NCBI GenBank assembly: GCA_021234155.1
Contig: JAJEKV010000053.1
Span: forward strand, 1,127,307 to 1,191,306
Origin: Isoetes taiwanensis
Lineage: Eukaryota > Streptophyta > Lycopodiopsida > Isoetales > Isoetaceae
Reading direction: 5' to 3'
Length of the DNA: 64,000 nucleotides
Every line of letters starts with the position of its first letter. Positions within the stretch are counted from its first letter, which is position 1. Shown here one piece after another: positions 47,990 to 59,858 of the stretch. The notes beneath the pieces were generated by a model. The model was not told where the DNA came from. It searched no databases and was given only the letters and a program-made list of their open reading frames with translations. Made by a program: the position numbers and the translations under genes.

Positions 47990-50145
47990 AACATGATAAT
48001 AACCATGTCACACGCTATGGTAGGCAGTTGTTTCTGCTATGCAGCACCTTTGACTTGGTCATTTGCAATGGGCTTGCACAATGGCCGTTCTCCAGCAAGT
48101 GTACTTGTAGGCAGGAGAACCAGGGGGCGGCTCCAGTGTTGTGGATTATGTACTAGCTAAAGAGCAGGATTTGCATCTGATTACCCATTTTGGCATTGAC
48201 AATAGTCGGAATGAGGAAGCGGAATCCAACCACCAACCCCTTTTTTCGCATATAGTAGGCTGCCCGTGCGTCCATTGCTTCAGCACCCCACGTGCCTCAG
48301 CTGCCCCTGAACTATGACCATGCACAGACCTATGCCTAGATGGATAAGCATGATCTGGAGGGAATCTGCAGCTTCCCACACTGCAGCAGGAGATTGCCCA
48401 ATTGATTCATGTACTTATGGCTGTTGTTGACAGCTGCTTTGGGAGAGGCCACTCACATAGGCCATTGGGAGCCACCACCTTTCCTCGCAACCGGGGGTTT
48501 GATGATGAATGTAGGGAGTACAAACGCTGGCTTCGACGAGTCACTGATATTGCCTTGCGCCCGGATGCCATCATCCAATATCATGTCTTTCTCAAGGGCA
48601 AGAAAGCCAGACACAATGCAGAACACCAACGATAGATGTTCTATCTCATGGAACGTCACCTAGGAACATTCTGGAAAAGGGTATTGAACAAGCCTTTGCA
48701 ACTGGCAGGGAATATTACCTCGGACCAGTGGGTGCAATACTTGCAACGGCTTTTATGATTAACTTGGGGAGGGGGATGGATCGAAATGGCAATATTCCCA
48801 TAGATGGGCCCAATACTAGTCATTTGAGAGGCATGCATAACAATAGGCTTACGGCCACAAGCTAATGGCAAGGCAACAGAGTTGGATGGCATGCATGCAG
48901 CTCCTAAAGTGGGGTTTGGGCTTCTAATGGTGCCTTTCTGGCGGCATCATTCAATATAGCATTACAAGAAGGCTTTTCCCCATAGTCGGCCACTAGTAGA
49001 GTTGTTCCGTATACAAGGCATGCGACCCTCACTGCCCAACCAATTATCATAACATCATGGTCAAGTCCCTCTTTGCAAAACTGTTGGCTGGAATTCTTGA
49101 GCAATATCTGAAGATGTGGGCAGAGGAAGCTGAGGTGCATGCTCTTACACAGGTAGGATTCCAGCCCAAAGACTCCATCATCGACCACATTTTCACTCTG
49201 AGAACCCTGATTGAGGATAGCAAAAACCACCGTCAAAACCTGTACTACTATTTCGTGAACTTCATAAAAGCTTTTGACACTAGACACGTTGTGGGACAGA
49301 TTGAGGTAGCTGGAGATTCCTATTGATTTACAAAATGCGATAGCCTGGAGCAATCTGGACAATCTCTCATCAATAGTATTAGAGTATGCCAGTGTTGCCC
49401 CCTCTCCCTGATGGTACTTGACCTATATATTGATCAGGTTGGAAGATTGGCTTCCTGAACATTTGTGGGGGGGGGAGGGTTCATGCATCACATTATTGAC
49501 ATCGATATATCGTTGACGATGTGGACCTCTTGGCCTACACTCAAGACGACATGCAACGTAACGTGGATGCTATAGATAGTTTCTATTGGTTCATTGGCAT
49601 GCGGGTTAAGTTGGCCAAAACTAGGGTATTGCTAGTTTCATCCTTGTGCCATCCCTCCTTACTTATCAGGGCCGGAATGTGGAGGTGTCTCCGAGCTAAG
49701 TTTTTGGCAATCAAGTTTCCTACTTCCACACACTGGGATACTTCAATTAGATTGCGCATCATAGCGGGCTAGAAGGCATTGCATGCCATGCAGAACAACA
49801 GTCACAAGGCAGAGCTATATGCCTGGGGTCACCTGTCACATCTGTTCAGGACCCTAGTCGAGCCTGTCCTCCTATATGGTGTAGAGGTGTAAGGTCCAAT
49901 AATACCCCCCACCACCTAGAATGATCTGGAACAAGTACAAAAGGTCTTCTTCGCATGAGCAATTGGGGTAAAGTATATCAGATCTTGCTCCAGAAGATAG
50001 GCTTCTTGCCCCTACAGAGGGCCGCAGTGGACCGCCGCATCATTTATAGTTAGTATAGGTGATGCCTATCTACGCAGTCCCGCTTTAGCTATAGCATTGG
50101 GTCTACAACACCTCAAAGCCTGCTAGAAGGACAAGTAAGCTCAGT
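47990..50145 (+). mobile_element. Largest LINE copy: endonuclease plus reverse transcriptase, many frameshifts
   Basis: In order: an endonuclease end (RYGRQLFLLCSTFDLVICNG, then a CRQENQG turn and a broken VVDYVLA), the post-endonuclease linker (GFDDECREYKRWLRR), the reverse transcriptase start (MVKSLFAKLLAGILEQYLKM, QVGFQPKDSIIDHIFTLRTL, YYYFVNFIKAFDT), palm and thumb (DDVDLLAYTQDDMQRNVDAI, VKLAKTRVLLVSS), then VLLYGVEV and LEQVQKVFF near 49.87-49.96 kb. Frames change repeatedly and stops are frequent, so it is inactive. It is 5'-truncated. It is the same family as the fragments at 1.6, 12.3 and 31.6 kb. Confidence 0.75.
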
Positions 50146-50146
50146 G

Positions 50147-50177
<31 letters not shown>

Positions 50178-51420
50178 TGAGAGAGAGTAAGAGTAGATTT
50201 TTCCATTAATCAAGAAAAACAATACATAGATCTGCTTAGATCAGCAAGATACATTTTAGCAAAGGTCTTTAACAATAGCCTTCCATAAAGGGAGGTGGAG
50301 ATAAAGTCAATAAGTAAATAAAGCAAGTCTAGTCTGAAGATTACAGAGTTGACTCAATAGAGAAAAGTCAGCTAGTATGTAACAGTCTTCAAGTGAGAGG
50401 AGAGTAATCACGACCCCAACCAAAATTGGATACCGGGTGCTTGATAGAAAGCCATTGAAATTTCTGACCTGTCAAGAACTGTGGTTTGACAGGTTCTTCA
50501 TAGCGCACGAAGGAGGAAAGTTTGGAATTCGTGCCAGTGGCTAGTTCTCCCGTTCTTTGGCCGGATCTACCAATTTCAAGTAAAAAATCAAAGGCGGAAG
50601 AACAATTCTTGCTTTTTGAAATTATCATTTGAATGGAATTCAATTGATCTGCTTGTAGTATGTTGATTTAGAAGCCATTGTTGATTGACATCCAAGCTTT
50701 TGTAATTCTAAACTTTGATGCAGACACTCTTAAGGTATACTTTTCTCCAGTTCTTGTTCACGAAATATCATAGAATTGTAATCGCATATAGAAATATAGA
50801 GATACAGAATCTAAAAAACTGAGACAAAGCCGAGGATACAAGGACATTATGTTCTCAAGAACCACAACAACAAGGTTCTTCATGGCCAGAAGAGAGCGAG
50901 AAAATCCAAAACAAATTTTGTTTCTTATTTATGTCATTATTTTGTGCAAAAAAAGATGATTTATTTCTTACTTATTCCATTGTTCAGTGGAAAAACAGAT
51001 GATTAGAAGATGCCAAACAGAAAGCAAGAACGATTTTCCAGAGAAGTGGCTCTGATGTCAAAAAGTTAAGCACAAGCATTTGGTGAAGGTAATAACACAA
51101 CCTATTGAATAATACAATCACAGTAGTAGTCGCCTATACAATGTACATGCAAGGATTGAATTCATTAAAAGGCATATTTATAAGTTTTCTTAAGAAGATG
51201 AGCAGGAGATTTTTCAATAATGATATGATCATTGAATAGAAAATACAAATCCACAAAAGCATGCTTGTTTCTTCTTGGTGGAGTTTTCCTTTACTAGTTA
51301 AGTTCTCTCATTCTTTGAGGTTTTCATTTGTAATGTGCAAACTTTAAAAGAATTTAAGATGCATGGGAAATGTAAGTGGCAAATTAGCTTCATTCTGACT
51401 AGGAACTTTGGATCTTCCAG
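50146..51420. other. Poly-T start and unassigned sequence
   Basis: A 28-base T run at 50151-50178 abuts the LINE and is followed by GAGAGAGAGTAAGAGTAG and ATTAATCAAG. On the minus strand this reads as the 3' end and poly-A tail of a retroposed element. An 84-codon minus frame (50389-50643, ending SNFGWGRDYSPLT) may belong to it but is unidentified. From 50.7 to 51.4 kb nothing is recognised; upstream exons of the photolyase-like fragment were looked for and not seen. Confidence 0.45.
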
Positions 51421-52186
51421 GTTTATGCACAAAAGGAGACTTGCGATGAAGAGCTACGTGTAGAAAAGCATATTATGAAAGCATTGAACAATGTTCATCC
51501 ACTGCCTCACTCGAGCGCAGGTGAATTAGGGAACAGACGTATAAATCTTGAACTTATTTGGGGAACTACTATGTATCACATAGATGACCTTCCATTTATT
51601 CCTTTACGGATTCCAGATGTATATACACAATTTCGGAAGGTAAACATAGACAATTTGCTATAATGTTTGTATTGCAATTCAATTTCTAGAAACATCTGCA
51701 CAAAGGTATATGAGAAAGTACCAATGTGAAGGGGTATCCTAGTGATGGTCAATTCTGTACCGATAAGCAAGTGATTCAAGGATGAAGGCTTAAGAACAAT
51801 TAGGTTATTAGCATTACGGATATACTTTGGCATATTAGCATCACGAAGGTGAGAGATGGTCTGGCAGTTCGTGCTAAAATAGGATGAATAGCCTTTATGG
51901 TGTTTATTATGTATGTTTCAATCAGAGTACTCCACAAAGACGAAACGTTTTGTTGTTAATTTAGCAGAATTCTCTTGTTTTGTAATCAGCAGGTTAGAAC
52001 ATGGAATTTAAGCACGTGTCTCACAGCCTTCAGCTTCAACAGGCAGTTGAATCTTCTGCTGCAGTAAAACAATGTCTTCGGTTGCCTTCATACCTAGGGC
52101 CACTTCCTGAAAGGATAGAGGAGAACCTAGGAAGCTTTGGGGCAGTTCCCAGCATGGCAGAACTTGGATATACATTTCGAGGACAG
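51421..52186 (+). pseudogene. CRY-DASH-like photolyase/cryptochrome fragment (two exons)
   Basis: Exon A (51421-51639, 73 codons) reads VYAQKETCDEELRVEK, then LELIWGTTMYHIDDLPF and IPDVYTQFRK. Exon B (52043-52186, 48 codons) reads AVESSAAVKQCLRLP, then LGPLPERIEENLGSFGAVPS and MAELGY. This is the linker between the photolyase N-terminal alpha/beta domain and the FAD-binding domain; the words AxKETCxEE, LIWGxTMYHxDDLPF and DLPDVYTQFRK are characteristic of CRY-DASH proteins. Both exons are phase 0 with good GT-AG borders and no stops. The N-terminal domain and the whole FAD-binding domain are missing: upstream sequence shows no exon, and downstream the FCP1-like gene ends 246 bases away on the other strand. 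Exon A has an extra stretch (HPLPHSSAGELGNRR) compared with the typical linker. A gene relic, or the middle of a gene with very long introns elsewhere, is possible. Confidence 0.75.
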
Positions 52187-52431
52187 GTATAGAGCATTCA
52201 TTCTATTCCAGAAAATCAATCCTTGTAGGTGGTAAAAAAGGTGCCTCAAACATTATAATAAGAGGCAATTTTCTCTCCTATCAAAATTTTAAAGTTGAAA
52301 ACCACCTTGGCAGATCATCTATATCATTGTAGGATGGATTCCATTTGGCAGCAGGTTGTTCTACAAAATATAGTACATTTATTCACGTATCTTTACAAAA
52401 TTCACACAACTTTGCTATCTGAAAGTAGAGG

Positions 52432-53524
52432 TCACTCTTCTTGATCACCATAAAATTTGTCGCCCATAGCCCTCATGATCGCGCTGCTCTTTGGATCGAT
52501 CTGCTTGAGGTTCGGATAGTTCCTAATCACATCGGCCACAAGAATGGAAAACAGGGATTCCGCCAACACAGGAACGAGATTGAAAGACAACCACCTATTC
52601 GTTTCATACTCTTCTGGACGATAACTCTTGGCAATGATTGTATTGTCCGAGTTATGATAGCACTTATAGGTGGAGCCATCTATGATCAGCGTGTTGTGTT
52701 TGTTAAAGTCCTGGTATGCTTCATAAATTTTTTCCAGTCTTTTCACCATATTAGGCTTCCCCTTTGTGATGGCTTGATCGAGGTCTGACACATGTTCGAC
52801 CCTTTCGTTTCCCCAAACAAACTTGAACTTCAAAACTGGAAGGCCGAGAACACCAAGGACATTGACAACATTTTTCTTTGCCGTACAAGACCATGTGGCC
52901 ACTTCGAATCCCCATTCCAGGCACCATTCAATAATTTCCTTTGCTTTAGGCCGAGGATACACGATTTTAGACCCTACTTTTGTTGGCATATGCGAGATGT
53001 TAAGCTCAGGGACGTCACCATCGTGGTTTACTGCAGTCAAGACTCCATTGACGTCAAAAATTACAAGTTTGGTGGGCCCCCCTAGATCCCAGTTAGAGTT
53101 TGGCTCCAACCAGATTTCCTCTTGATCGAAATCCATATGCGGGATCATTATTCTTTCAGGTCCTTTCTTGGTGGTCGCAGTATCTTGTTCTTGACTGCCT
53201 TTTTTGGATGCAGTATCCTCCTGTGAAATTGAATCGCCAGCAGATCCCTGTGATAATGATAATGATCTGGATTGGTTGCGCTTGATGTCCCTGGAATGAT
53301 GAAAGACGTCAATTACGCTACGAGGTTCTCGACTCACGAGTCGAAAAAGGAAAAAGTTAAAGACTCGGAGGGTTCCTCGACTTCATGAATCGAGAAGCCC
53401 TCCGAGAGCAAAGTGAACTCACCCCAATCTCGATTCTCCACTATTTGTTCCATCAAGCTTCGTCTAAACCTTGGACATCTCCGTCATCTTTATCTTCCCG
53501 GTTGTCGCCTTTGTCTCCGCTCAT
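52432..53524 (-). CDS. FCP1-homology (HAD superfamily) protein with altered catalytic motifs
   Basis: Two exons, 53524-53423 and 53290-52432, join with GT-AG borders; about 319 residues. The first 90 residues are acidic and serine-rich (MSGDKGDNREDKDDGDVQGL...). The FCP1-type HAD domain follows: motif I VIFDVNGVLT, motif II EVATWSCTAKKNV, and motif III TLIIDGSTYKCYHN, ending RWLSFNLVPVLAESLFS. Typical FCP1/SCP phosphatases have DxDxT/V in motif I and DD in motif III; here the second Asp of motif I is Asn and motif III is DG, so phosphatase activity is doubtful. Plants have a group of FCP1-domain proteins with DxNG in motif I, and this belongs with them. The N-terminal exon needs one T fewer at 53455-53456 to stay in frame with exon 2. 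Without that, translation would depend on a GTG-led frame running through the intron. Confidence 0.75.
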
Positions 53525-53549
53525 CTTCGGCCCTTACCTTGTCGAAGAC

Positions 53550-55745
53550 CTATAAAAGCAACCAAAATCCGAGCCAGATTAGGAGGTAAATTTGAGCAAT
53601 TGATGGCCAGGCAGGATAGAAAAAGAAGCAAGGAGTATTGATCAAGGCTAGGTAAGTGGACAGTTTAAAGGCACATGGAGTCAAGCTTGGAGTTAAAGTA
53701 AGAGTGGAAAGTAGCAGCAGATACAAAAGAATAGGAGTCATCAGTCTGCTCAACAACTTCATCAAAGCAAGAGAGATCAGCCTCACTTAAGCAAAGCAAA
53801 GAGCCATATAAGTCTGTCAATAATATGTGTGTGTAGTACTGCTCCCTGAATCTTGAAAACTGCTCCCTTGACATGTAGTAGTGGTACATTGATAGGAAGT
53901 CGAACATACAATACACCTGAACCACTTCTCTGCAGAATATTCCAGGTAAATTTGTCCTCTTACACAAATGTGACTCATTCATAGTAAGTTTGCTCAAGAA
54001 CAAACTTAGATCTTGGCCAACATCCTTCTTGAGAAGATTATCCCCCAACTCCCCCAAGCTTTCCTTACATATGCTCAAGTAAGCTACACAAAAAGCTGAA
54101 TTAGAATCAATGACATTTAAATTGGATGCAAATAACAAAAGACCCCCTGAATTGACCAATTGAGTCCCATTTTCTGTTATACTTTTCAGAGAATTTTCTT
54201 TTGTGTGCTGAGGCAGTGGATTCAACTTCAAGTTGAAAGTGCATCTTAATCCAAAAGGTTGAGAAATTCTTCTTACCATAAACAACTCTATTCCTTGCTT
54301 TCCAGACATTCCAAAGAGCAATAAACATAATAGTATTAGCAAAGATACAGTTAATTTGAATATATGACAGTAAATTACCCGAAATCTTGTTGGGGAAAAG
54401 ATAATCCAGCTTATCATTAAACCAAGACAAAAAAGGGCAAAGGAAAATATGGTCAAGATTTTCATCCATACTGCAACCAAGGTGGCATAGGGCAGAGATA
54501 TCATCATTCCTATTGGAAAGCATTTGGAGGTTTGGTATACTTTTATTGGCCAGAAGCCAAATGAAGAAGTTTACCTTTGGGAAACAGTAAGAATTCCAAA
54601 CCTCATGAAAGAGAGCATTACCCTCCTCCTCAGATATAGACCATTTAGATATTGCCTTGGAGGGGACATCAGATCTATTAATGGCTGAGTAGATCTTACT
54701 AACCTTGCAATGACATTTACCATCAAGGCTCCAGTTAGTTGCCTTAGGAACAACATTATTCAGCCAGATTTGAGGAAGAATTGATTTAATATGAAGATAG
54801 ATCTTTTTGTCACTTGAAGTTCCCTGCATGATACTTCTCAAAGAAGTCCAAGAAATTAATTTGTTATTGATGTAAAGGTCACTTAAGAATTGGAAACCAA
54901 AGTCAGACCACTTCTTGTAGATCCTTGGATGTCTCAGGGCCAAGACTTTACTTGGATGATTCTTGAGAATGGGGTTCCAGAAAATTGTCATTTGCAGGTT
55001 AAGATCTTGGGGTGCAGCATTAGACAAATCCAGATTGAACTTTATTCCAAGCCATAATAATGTTCCTCATAAGAGGAGAAGTATTAGCACCGGCATGGAT
55101 AACATTGAAACAAGAATCAGGTAAAATATGACCAATTGAAGGATGACCATCAAGGTGAGAGCAGGAGAGCCAATAGCTAATAAACTGAGAAGAAAAGGAC
55201 TTCCATACATATTTTCCAGCTAGAGTACAGGCCTGCAAATGAAGATTTTTGCAACCTAAGCCACCATATTTTTTAGGCTTCGTAATGTATTTCCAGCTTA
55301 CTAAATGAGATCCCTTCCACACAAACCTTCTAATTATTTTCTCAATCTTAGAATAAACAGTCTTGGGAGCCACTAGAGCAGAGGAGAAATAAATATGAGA
55401 ACTGGTTAAAACAGAATTAGCAATTAAAGTCCTGCCAGCAAAGGATAAACCTCCTCTAAAGTTATTTAGTTTTTTCCTAATTCTGTCAATGATAGGCTGC
55501 CAAAGACCTTTTAAGCTAGGATTAAGAGACAAAGGCATTCCCAGCAAAGTGGAGGCTTGATTGCAATTAAAAACCTTGATATCAGCAAAGTTTGGCTGAA
55601 TATTGTCCCCTATAATCACACATTTGGCCAAATTTAAATGGACACCCGAGGCAGCAGAGAATTGCTTGATGATCTCAAGAAAGAATTCAATGTTGGAGAT
55701 AACATCACCAAAAAGGCAAAAGTACCATCAGCACTTACAGACTTT
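53550..55745 (-). mobile_element. L1-like LINE, ORF2 C-terminal half
   Basis: The minus strand carries an end of the palm with a degenerate catalytic motif (SADGTF in place of FADDT, near 55725), then SGVHLNLAKCVIIG, LLGMPLSLNPSLKGLWQPII, RIRKKLNNFRGGLSFAGRTL and WKYITKPKKYGGLGCKNL (55631-55020). After a frameshift at about 55020-55027 comes a reverse-transcriptase zinc-binding domain (WSISEEEGNALFHEVWNSYC, FPKVNFFIWLLANKS, CHLGCSMDENLDHIFLCPF; 55027-54107). A further 280-codon frame (54507-53665) overlaps in another phase; its C-terminal half may be the true end of the protein after a frameshift. This family differs from the YGVEVWGP family. It is inactive because of frameshifts and the altered active site. 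Confidence 0.75.
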
Positions 55746-56350
55746 GCCTTCTCAATGGCAATCCATCTGGAACCTTGTTTGGTCTAAATATAATCCTCCA
55801 AAGGTAAATGTTTTACTTTGGCAGGTGATTCATCGTTCTTTGAGAGTTAATGAGATGGTTCATCGCTTTAAGCCGGGAGTAAGCCCACTTTGCCCAATGT
55901 GTGAGCGTGCATTGAAACATTGGAGCATTGTTTATATTTGTGTGCAGAGCTGAGTAGTCTTAGGTCCTGGCTGCATTCATTTTTTTGGAGTATCTTTGGA
56001 TAGTCAGCACTTTCTTTTGGGTATTTATCCAAATCAGTGGACTGCTTCTAAAAGGATTGCATTTCACATGGCAAAGTCTTGGCTAATATGGAGTGTATGG
56101 AAGCGAAGGCGAAGAAAGGTCTTTTATGATAAGCATATTTCTTCTCAGGTGGTACTTCAAGAAATTCGTAAGAAGTTGTATAATTGCTTTCAGATCTCCA
56201 ATTGGCCTGATCGCATTAAACTTCCAATATGGAGTGATCATCTAAAAGTGATTGATGCTTCAGGGACATTTCTTACTTCTGGAAGTACTTTGTAATATTT
56301 TGAGTGTATAATATGAAGTAAAACACGTTCTTCAAAAAAAAAATAAAAAA
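55746..56350 (+). mobile_element. 5'-truncated LINE 3' end in opposite orientation
   Basis: The plus strand reads LPSQWQSIWNLVWSKYNPPK, VNVLLWQVIHRSLRVNEMVH and SPLCPMCERALKHWSIVYIC (zinc-binding domain), a stop, then SKRIAFHMAKSWLIWSVWKR and EIRKKLYNCFQISNWPDRIK. It ends at 56295 and is followed by an A-rich tail at 56334-56350. It meets the minus-strand LINE head to head at about 55.74 kb. A strongly truncated insertion, or 5' inversion during insertion, would give this arrangement. Confidence 0.7.
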
Positions 56351-57659
56351 TCCAGCAGCCACTAGTCATGACAAAAGCCAACTAGCAGACTCATCTTCCA
56401 AGGGTCAATCCCCCTAGTAGTATTATCTGTCCACACTAAGATCCGAAAATCTATGGTGGCACTTGTATCCCAAAACATCAAGTATTTAGCATATATCCTA
56501 GACTTGAGGAGACATAAAAATGCCCTGATCATTTTTAACTAGTAAGACTCCAGTGTCAAATAGATTAAGACCACTTGGTTCCAGATCTAGAAACATTATT
56601 ACACGAACTGTGTATACAATGCATATTTTTAGATTTAAACATGAATCAGCATTCATTATCCAAGTCATACTGCTATTATCCATTATGGTCTAATGTTACA
56701 GAGTTTTCTTGAAGCAAGGACTAAAAAAATAGCAAGGATCTGCGTCAAAGAACATCTATACTGTTTTAAGAGTAACAGCTTGCAGATCTGCAGCCCCATT
56801 ATGGTCTTCATAAATATCAGAGCTCGAAAAGAGAAAATGATATTACTTGACATGTATCTTTTGAGGCAGATAACATAGGAAATCCTTTCCATTTGTAAAA
56901 ATTCGTCCATCCTCAGAAGTAAAAAGTGTAAGAAAAACTTGTCTTGTAGAACTTGGATTGAAATTGTTTTCAGTATAAATTTCTCGTCCATTCTTCAGCA
57001 AAACCAATTCAACGCGCAAAGAAAAACACAAAGGGAATAGAAGCCTGGTACCTGCAGCCAAACAATACTACATTAGCATGAAAATGGTAATGTAGCAAGG
57101 GCCAAAAGGTACAATTGGCTTCTCGGTTCATCACCGGTCACCATTTGTATCCTCTTTGCCCATTGATTAGAAGAAGCAAGAAAAATGGACTGTAAAATGA
57201 ATTTATAGAATCAAACAAAAAGTATATTATCAAATGAACAGAGCAAGTCTATTTAAATTTCAGTTATTGCTAAGATCTGCTAACATGGTAGAGCAATCAA
57301 ACCAGAAATTTGGATCTATGGCAAACCTTATTGCGTGTTTTCATATGCTTAGCATAAGAGCATATCGGCCTGATTATGATCAAACCCTTGTGCCTCATGC
57401 AAAGGATGTCTCAGGCCAAACACATCAAGAAATGGGATTTGAGGAGGAACTTCCTTGGAGATGTCAATCTGGACAATGGATCGAGGTGGCCTATAAGGAG
57501 AATATTCCGTGCAAATATAAGATCCAATTGAACCAAAAAGCAATTTAAGACAATTTTCATTCCAGTATATTGGGTTCAGGCCATGAAGAGTGGTCGAGGT
57601 TATCCAAGTTAGCTACCTCAAATTTGGGATCCCATTTGAGGAAGGTGAGCTAAAAGGAT
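56351..57659. other. Unassigned sequence between LINE pieces
   Basis: A minus frame at 57061-56843 (LRVELVLLKNGREIYTENNF, EDGRIFTNGKDFLCYLP) with a candidate acceptor just upstream, and MDNSSMTW at about 56683, are faintly like the calmodulin-binding protein 60 core, but the match is too weak to name a gene. The rest shows nothing recognisable. Confidence 0.25.
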
Positions 57660-58767
57660 TCAAAAGCCAGAGGACCATGATTGAGCAAAAGATTGGCAGT
57701 TCGTTTGTTTACCACACTCAATCATAACATAGGGAGACTGGAGCCAATAGACCGCATTGATCATAATTCCTTTGTGAAGGTTCAAGCAAAAAGCCCAGAG
57801 TTTATCTAGCTTGATACCATGCTTATTAACTTTAACAATAACAGCAGAATCATGAAAGGAATTCAATTTTGCATGAACAGAGGGAAGATCCAAAGAAATA
57901 CCATTGACGACATCGGCTTTTTTGGCACCGAAAGGGGGCTTGAATGGGCGAATTGTTCCGAGGGCCTTATCTAGAGACTCGTCCGGGTGCTTCTGTTGAT
58001 CCGATCTTTTTTCACCATAAGCAATGGGAATTTGAAGAGCAGGGTCCATGCATGGCAATTGGCCTCTGAAATCTGGATCTTTAGACAAATTGTCCCAGAA
58101 AGGAACTTTGAAAGATAGAGGATCCATAGAAGATTGTCCAATGAAAGAGTTAGCAAAGTCACCAAAGAAAATGAAAATTTTTAGGTTATCTTGGAAAGAC
58201 CTTAACTACTTGCGGAGCTCGGGGCGATCAGAGGGCTCAAAATCAGCAAAGGCATGAAGAATGGAAAGAAATTTAGGGTAATTTTTGTTTTTAAGATCCA
58301 TCCAGAAAGAACCAGGGGAAAACTACAAAAGCAGAATGAAAATGTGCGAAATAGCAGGAGGGGAAATCAAAGGGCAGGGAAAAAACAGGGGAACGAGCCA
58401 ATCTAAAATTAAGAAGACAGAAAGCCAGACTCAACACCAAAATGAAGAGAAACAAACACTAAGGTATGAATCATTGCTCAGAATACACCTTTACCACAAT
58501 TTTGGAGTCACTCCAACCACAATGCACATGAAGGATGCACGAAGCTGAGACCTCTTTTCTGCCAATGAATTCTTGGAGCCAAGAATCAACAATTTCAACC
58601 TCGAATTCAACCGAGCTTGGCACAAATGAGTATTCCGGGATGAAAAGTTCTTCAGGGAAATTTTGCTCAGAGACCAGTGAATTCCAAAGATTCAAAGGAG
58701 ATCCTTTCAAAAAACCACAGGTTAATCTTGAATTATGTTTGATAATTGTGAAGATTTTGGTGTCCAT
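57660..58767 (-). mobile_element. Probable ORF1 region of the minus-strand LINE
   Basis: Two frames (58767-58471, 58127-57660) lie upstream of the ORF2 remains on the same strand at the distance expected for a plant L1 element. The second contains DLPSVHAKLNSFHDSAVIVK, VNKHGIKLDKLWAFC and INAVYWLQSPYVMIECGKQT, a layout that could be the DUF4283 domain found in plant LINE ORF1 proteins. Assignment rests mainly on position and is tentative. Confidence 0.35.
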
Positions 58768-59500
58768 CTGTAGCTAGTGATGAGAGGAACCATGGAAATT
58801 GCAAGCCCCTACAAGGCTGGCAAGACTAGATTCTTCAAATTGCTTCAGAATCTGTCATGAATTAGCACAGCAGATCAAGAAATTGTTTCAGAAAAGACAA
58901 GGAAATCAAGAAAAATGGCGCTCATTGCTGACATGTCTTGATCCCCTTCGTCTCTTTGTGTTTCTGTTTTATTTCCTTCTTCCATCCTCAGTGGTTCTTC
59001 CAATGGAATGTACAGGGCACATAGGTGCGTGTAGGTATAGACGGCTAGATCACCATCGCTTGGCAGCATACCTTGATGCTTGCTTCCTTAACAAACTATG
59101 GAATGCGGATGCTATAGCACATGCCAAGATGGCACGATGCTCGGCACATGTCAAGATGACACACTATCGGCCGAGCCAATCCCATGGTCACACGAGGCCT
59201 ACAACACCATCTGTATATCCATTCGCCCATGAAGGAATGCAGGCTAATAGCTTCCATTTGCACGGATGTGCATTACCTCTGTATTGAGACAAGCTGATGC
59301 ACATGATCTGTCAATGTTGCCAACAGGGTGTCATTGAGGATGAATAATATGCCCTTCAGGCCTATCCAGCATTACATCATATTCAACCACGATATATCCA
59401 GTTAGTCTTGTCGGACCAGCCGCTGTATATGCTATTGGACATAGCCTCCGTGGGGTTGATAAGTTCATATCTTCAAGAGGTCATGGACATGCGGACTCAC
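58768..59500 (+). mobile_element. LINE fragment (C-terminal end)
   Basis: From about 59040 the plus strand reads AYLDACFLNKLWNADAIAHA and KMTHY, and after a stop ICQCCQQGVIEDE, then YALQAYPALHHIQPRY. CxxC...G.IEDE..AL....PAL corresponds to the terminal finger of the family seen at 32.4 kb. Frames are broken by stops; nothing upstream of 59.0 kb is recognisable. Confidence 0.45.
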
Positions 59501-59858
59501 CAGTCCCTCCTAAGCATCTGTTGACTTGTGTTATACCATATCATTATACAATCTACCAACATACTTATTACTATGAAGGTTTTTCAATTGACACTCCACG
59601 TGGCACACAACTACTAGCCTCACTCCTCATCAATTTTGTCTGCAGGGTCATATGCGATGTTACCCATTATATTTTTTATATTTAATGTGGCTTAAGGGAT
59701 CCACTACCATAAATACAATGTGAATACAAGCTAACTATCTTACATCTAGGTACCGATACATGCAATAAGTCACGTCTAAGGAAATAATGATTATCCCATC
59801 GTGGCCAATGATCTCATGAATCCAATCATGCCTATTCATGTATGCACTCCTAGAATGC
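59501..59858. other. Intergenic, nothing recognised
   Basis: AT-rich stretch without open frames of note, between LINE and gypsy remnants; it may include LTR sequence of the gypsy element, but no terminal repeat was found. Confidence 0.4.

Noticed and set aside
48904-49362. 152-codon minus-strand protein
   Set aside because: It lies antisense to the clear reverse transcriptase start on the plus strand.
53291-53337. Start of the FCP1-like protein at 53337
   Set aside because: That frame begins with GTG and crosses an acceptor-like ATTCCAG; an upstream exon with ATG, acidic N-terminus and matching phase is better.
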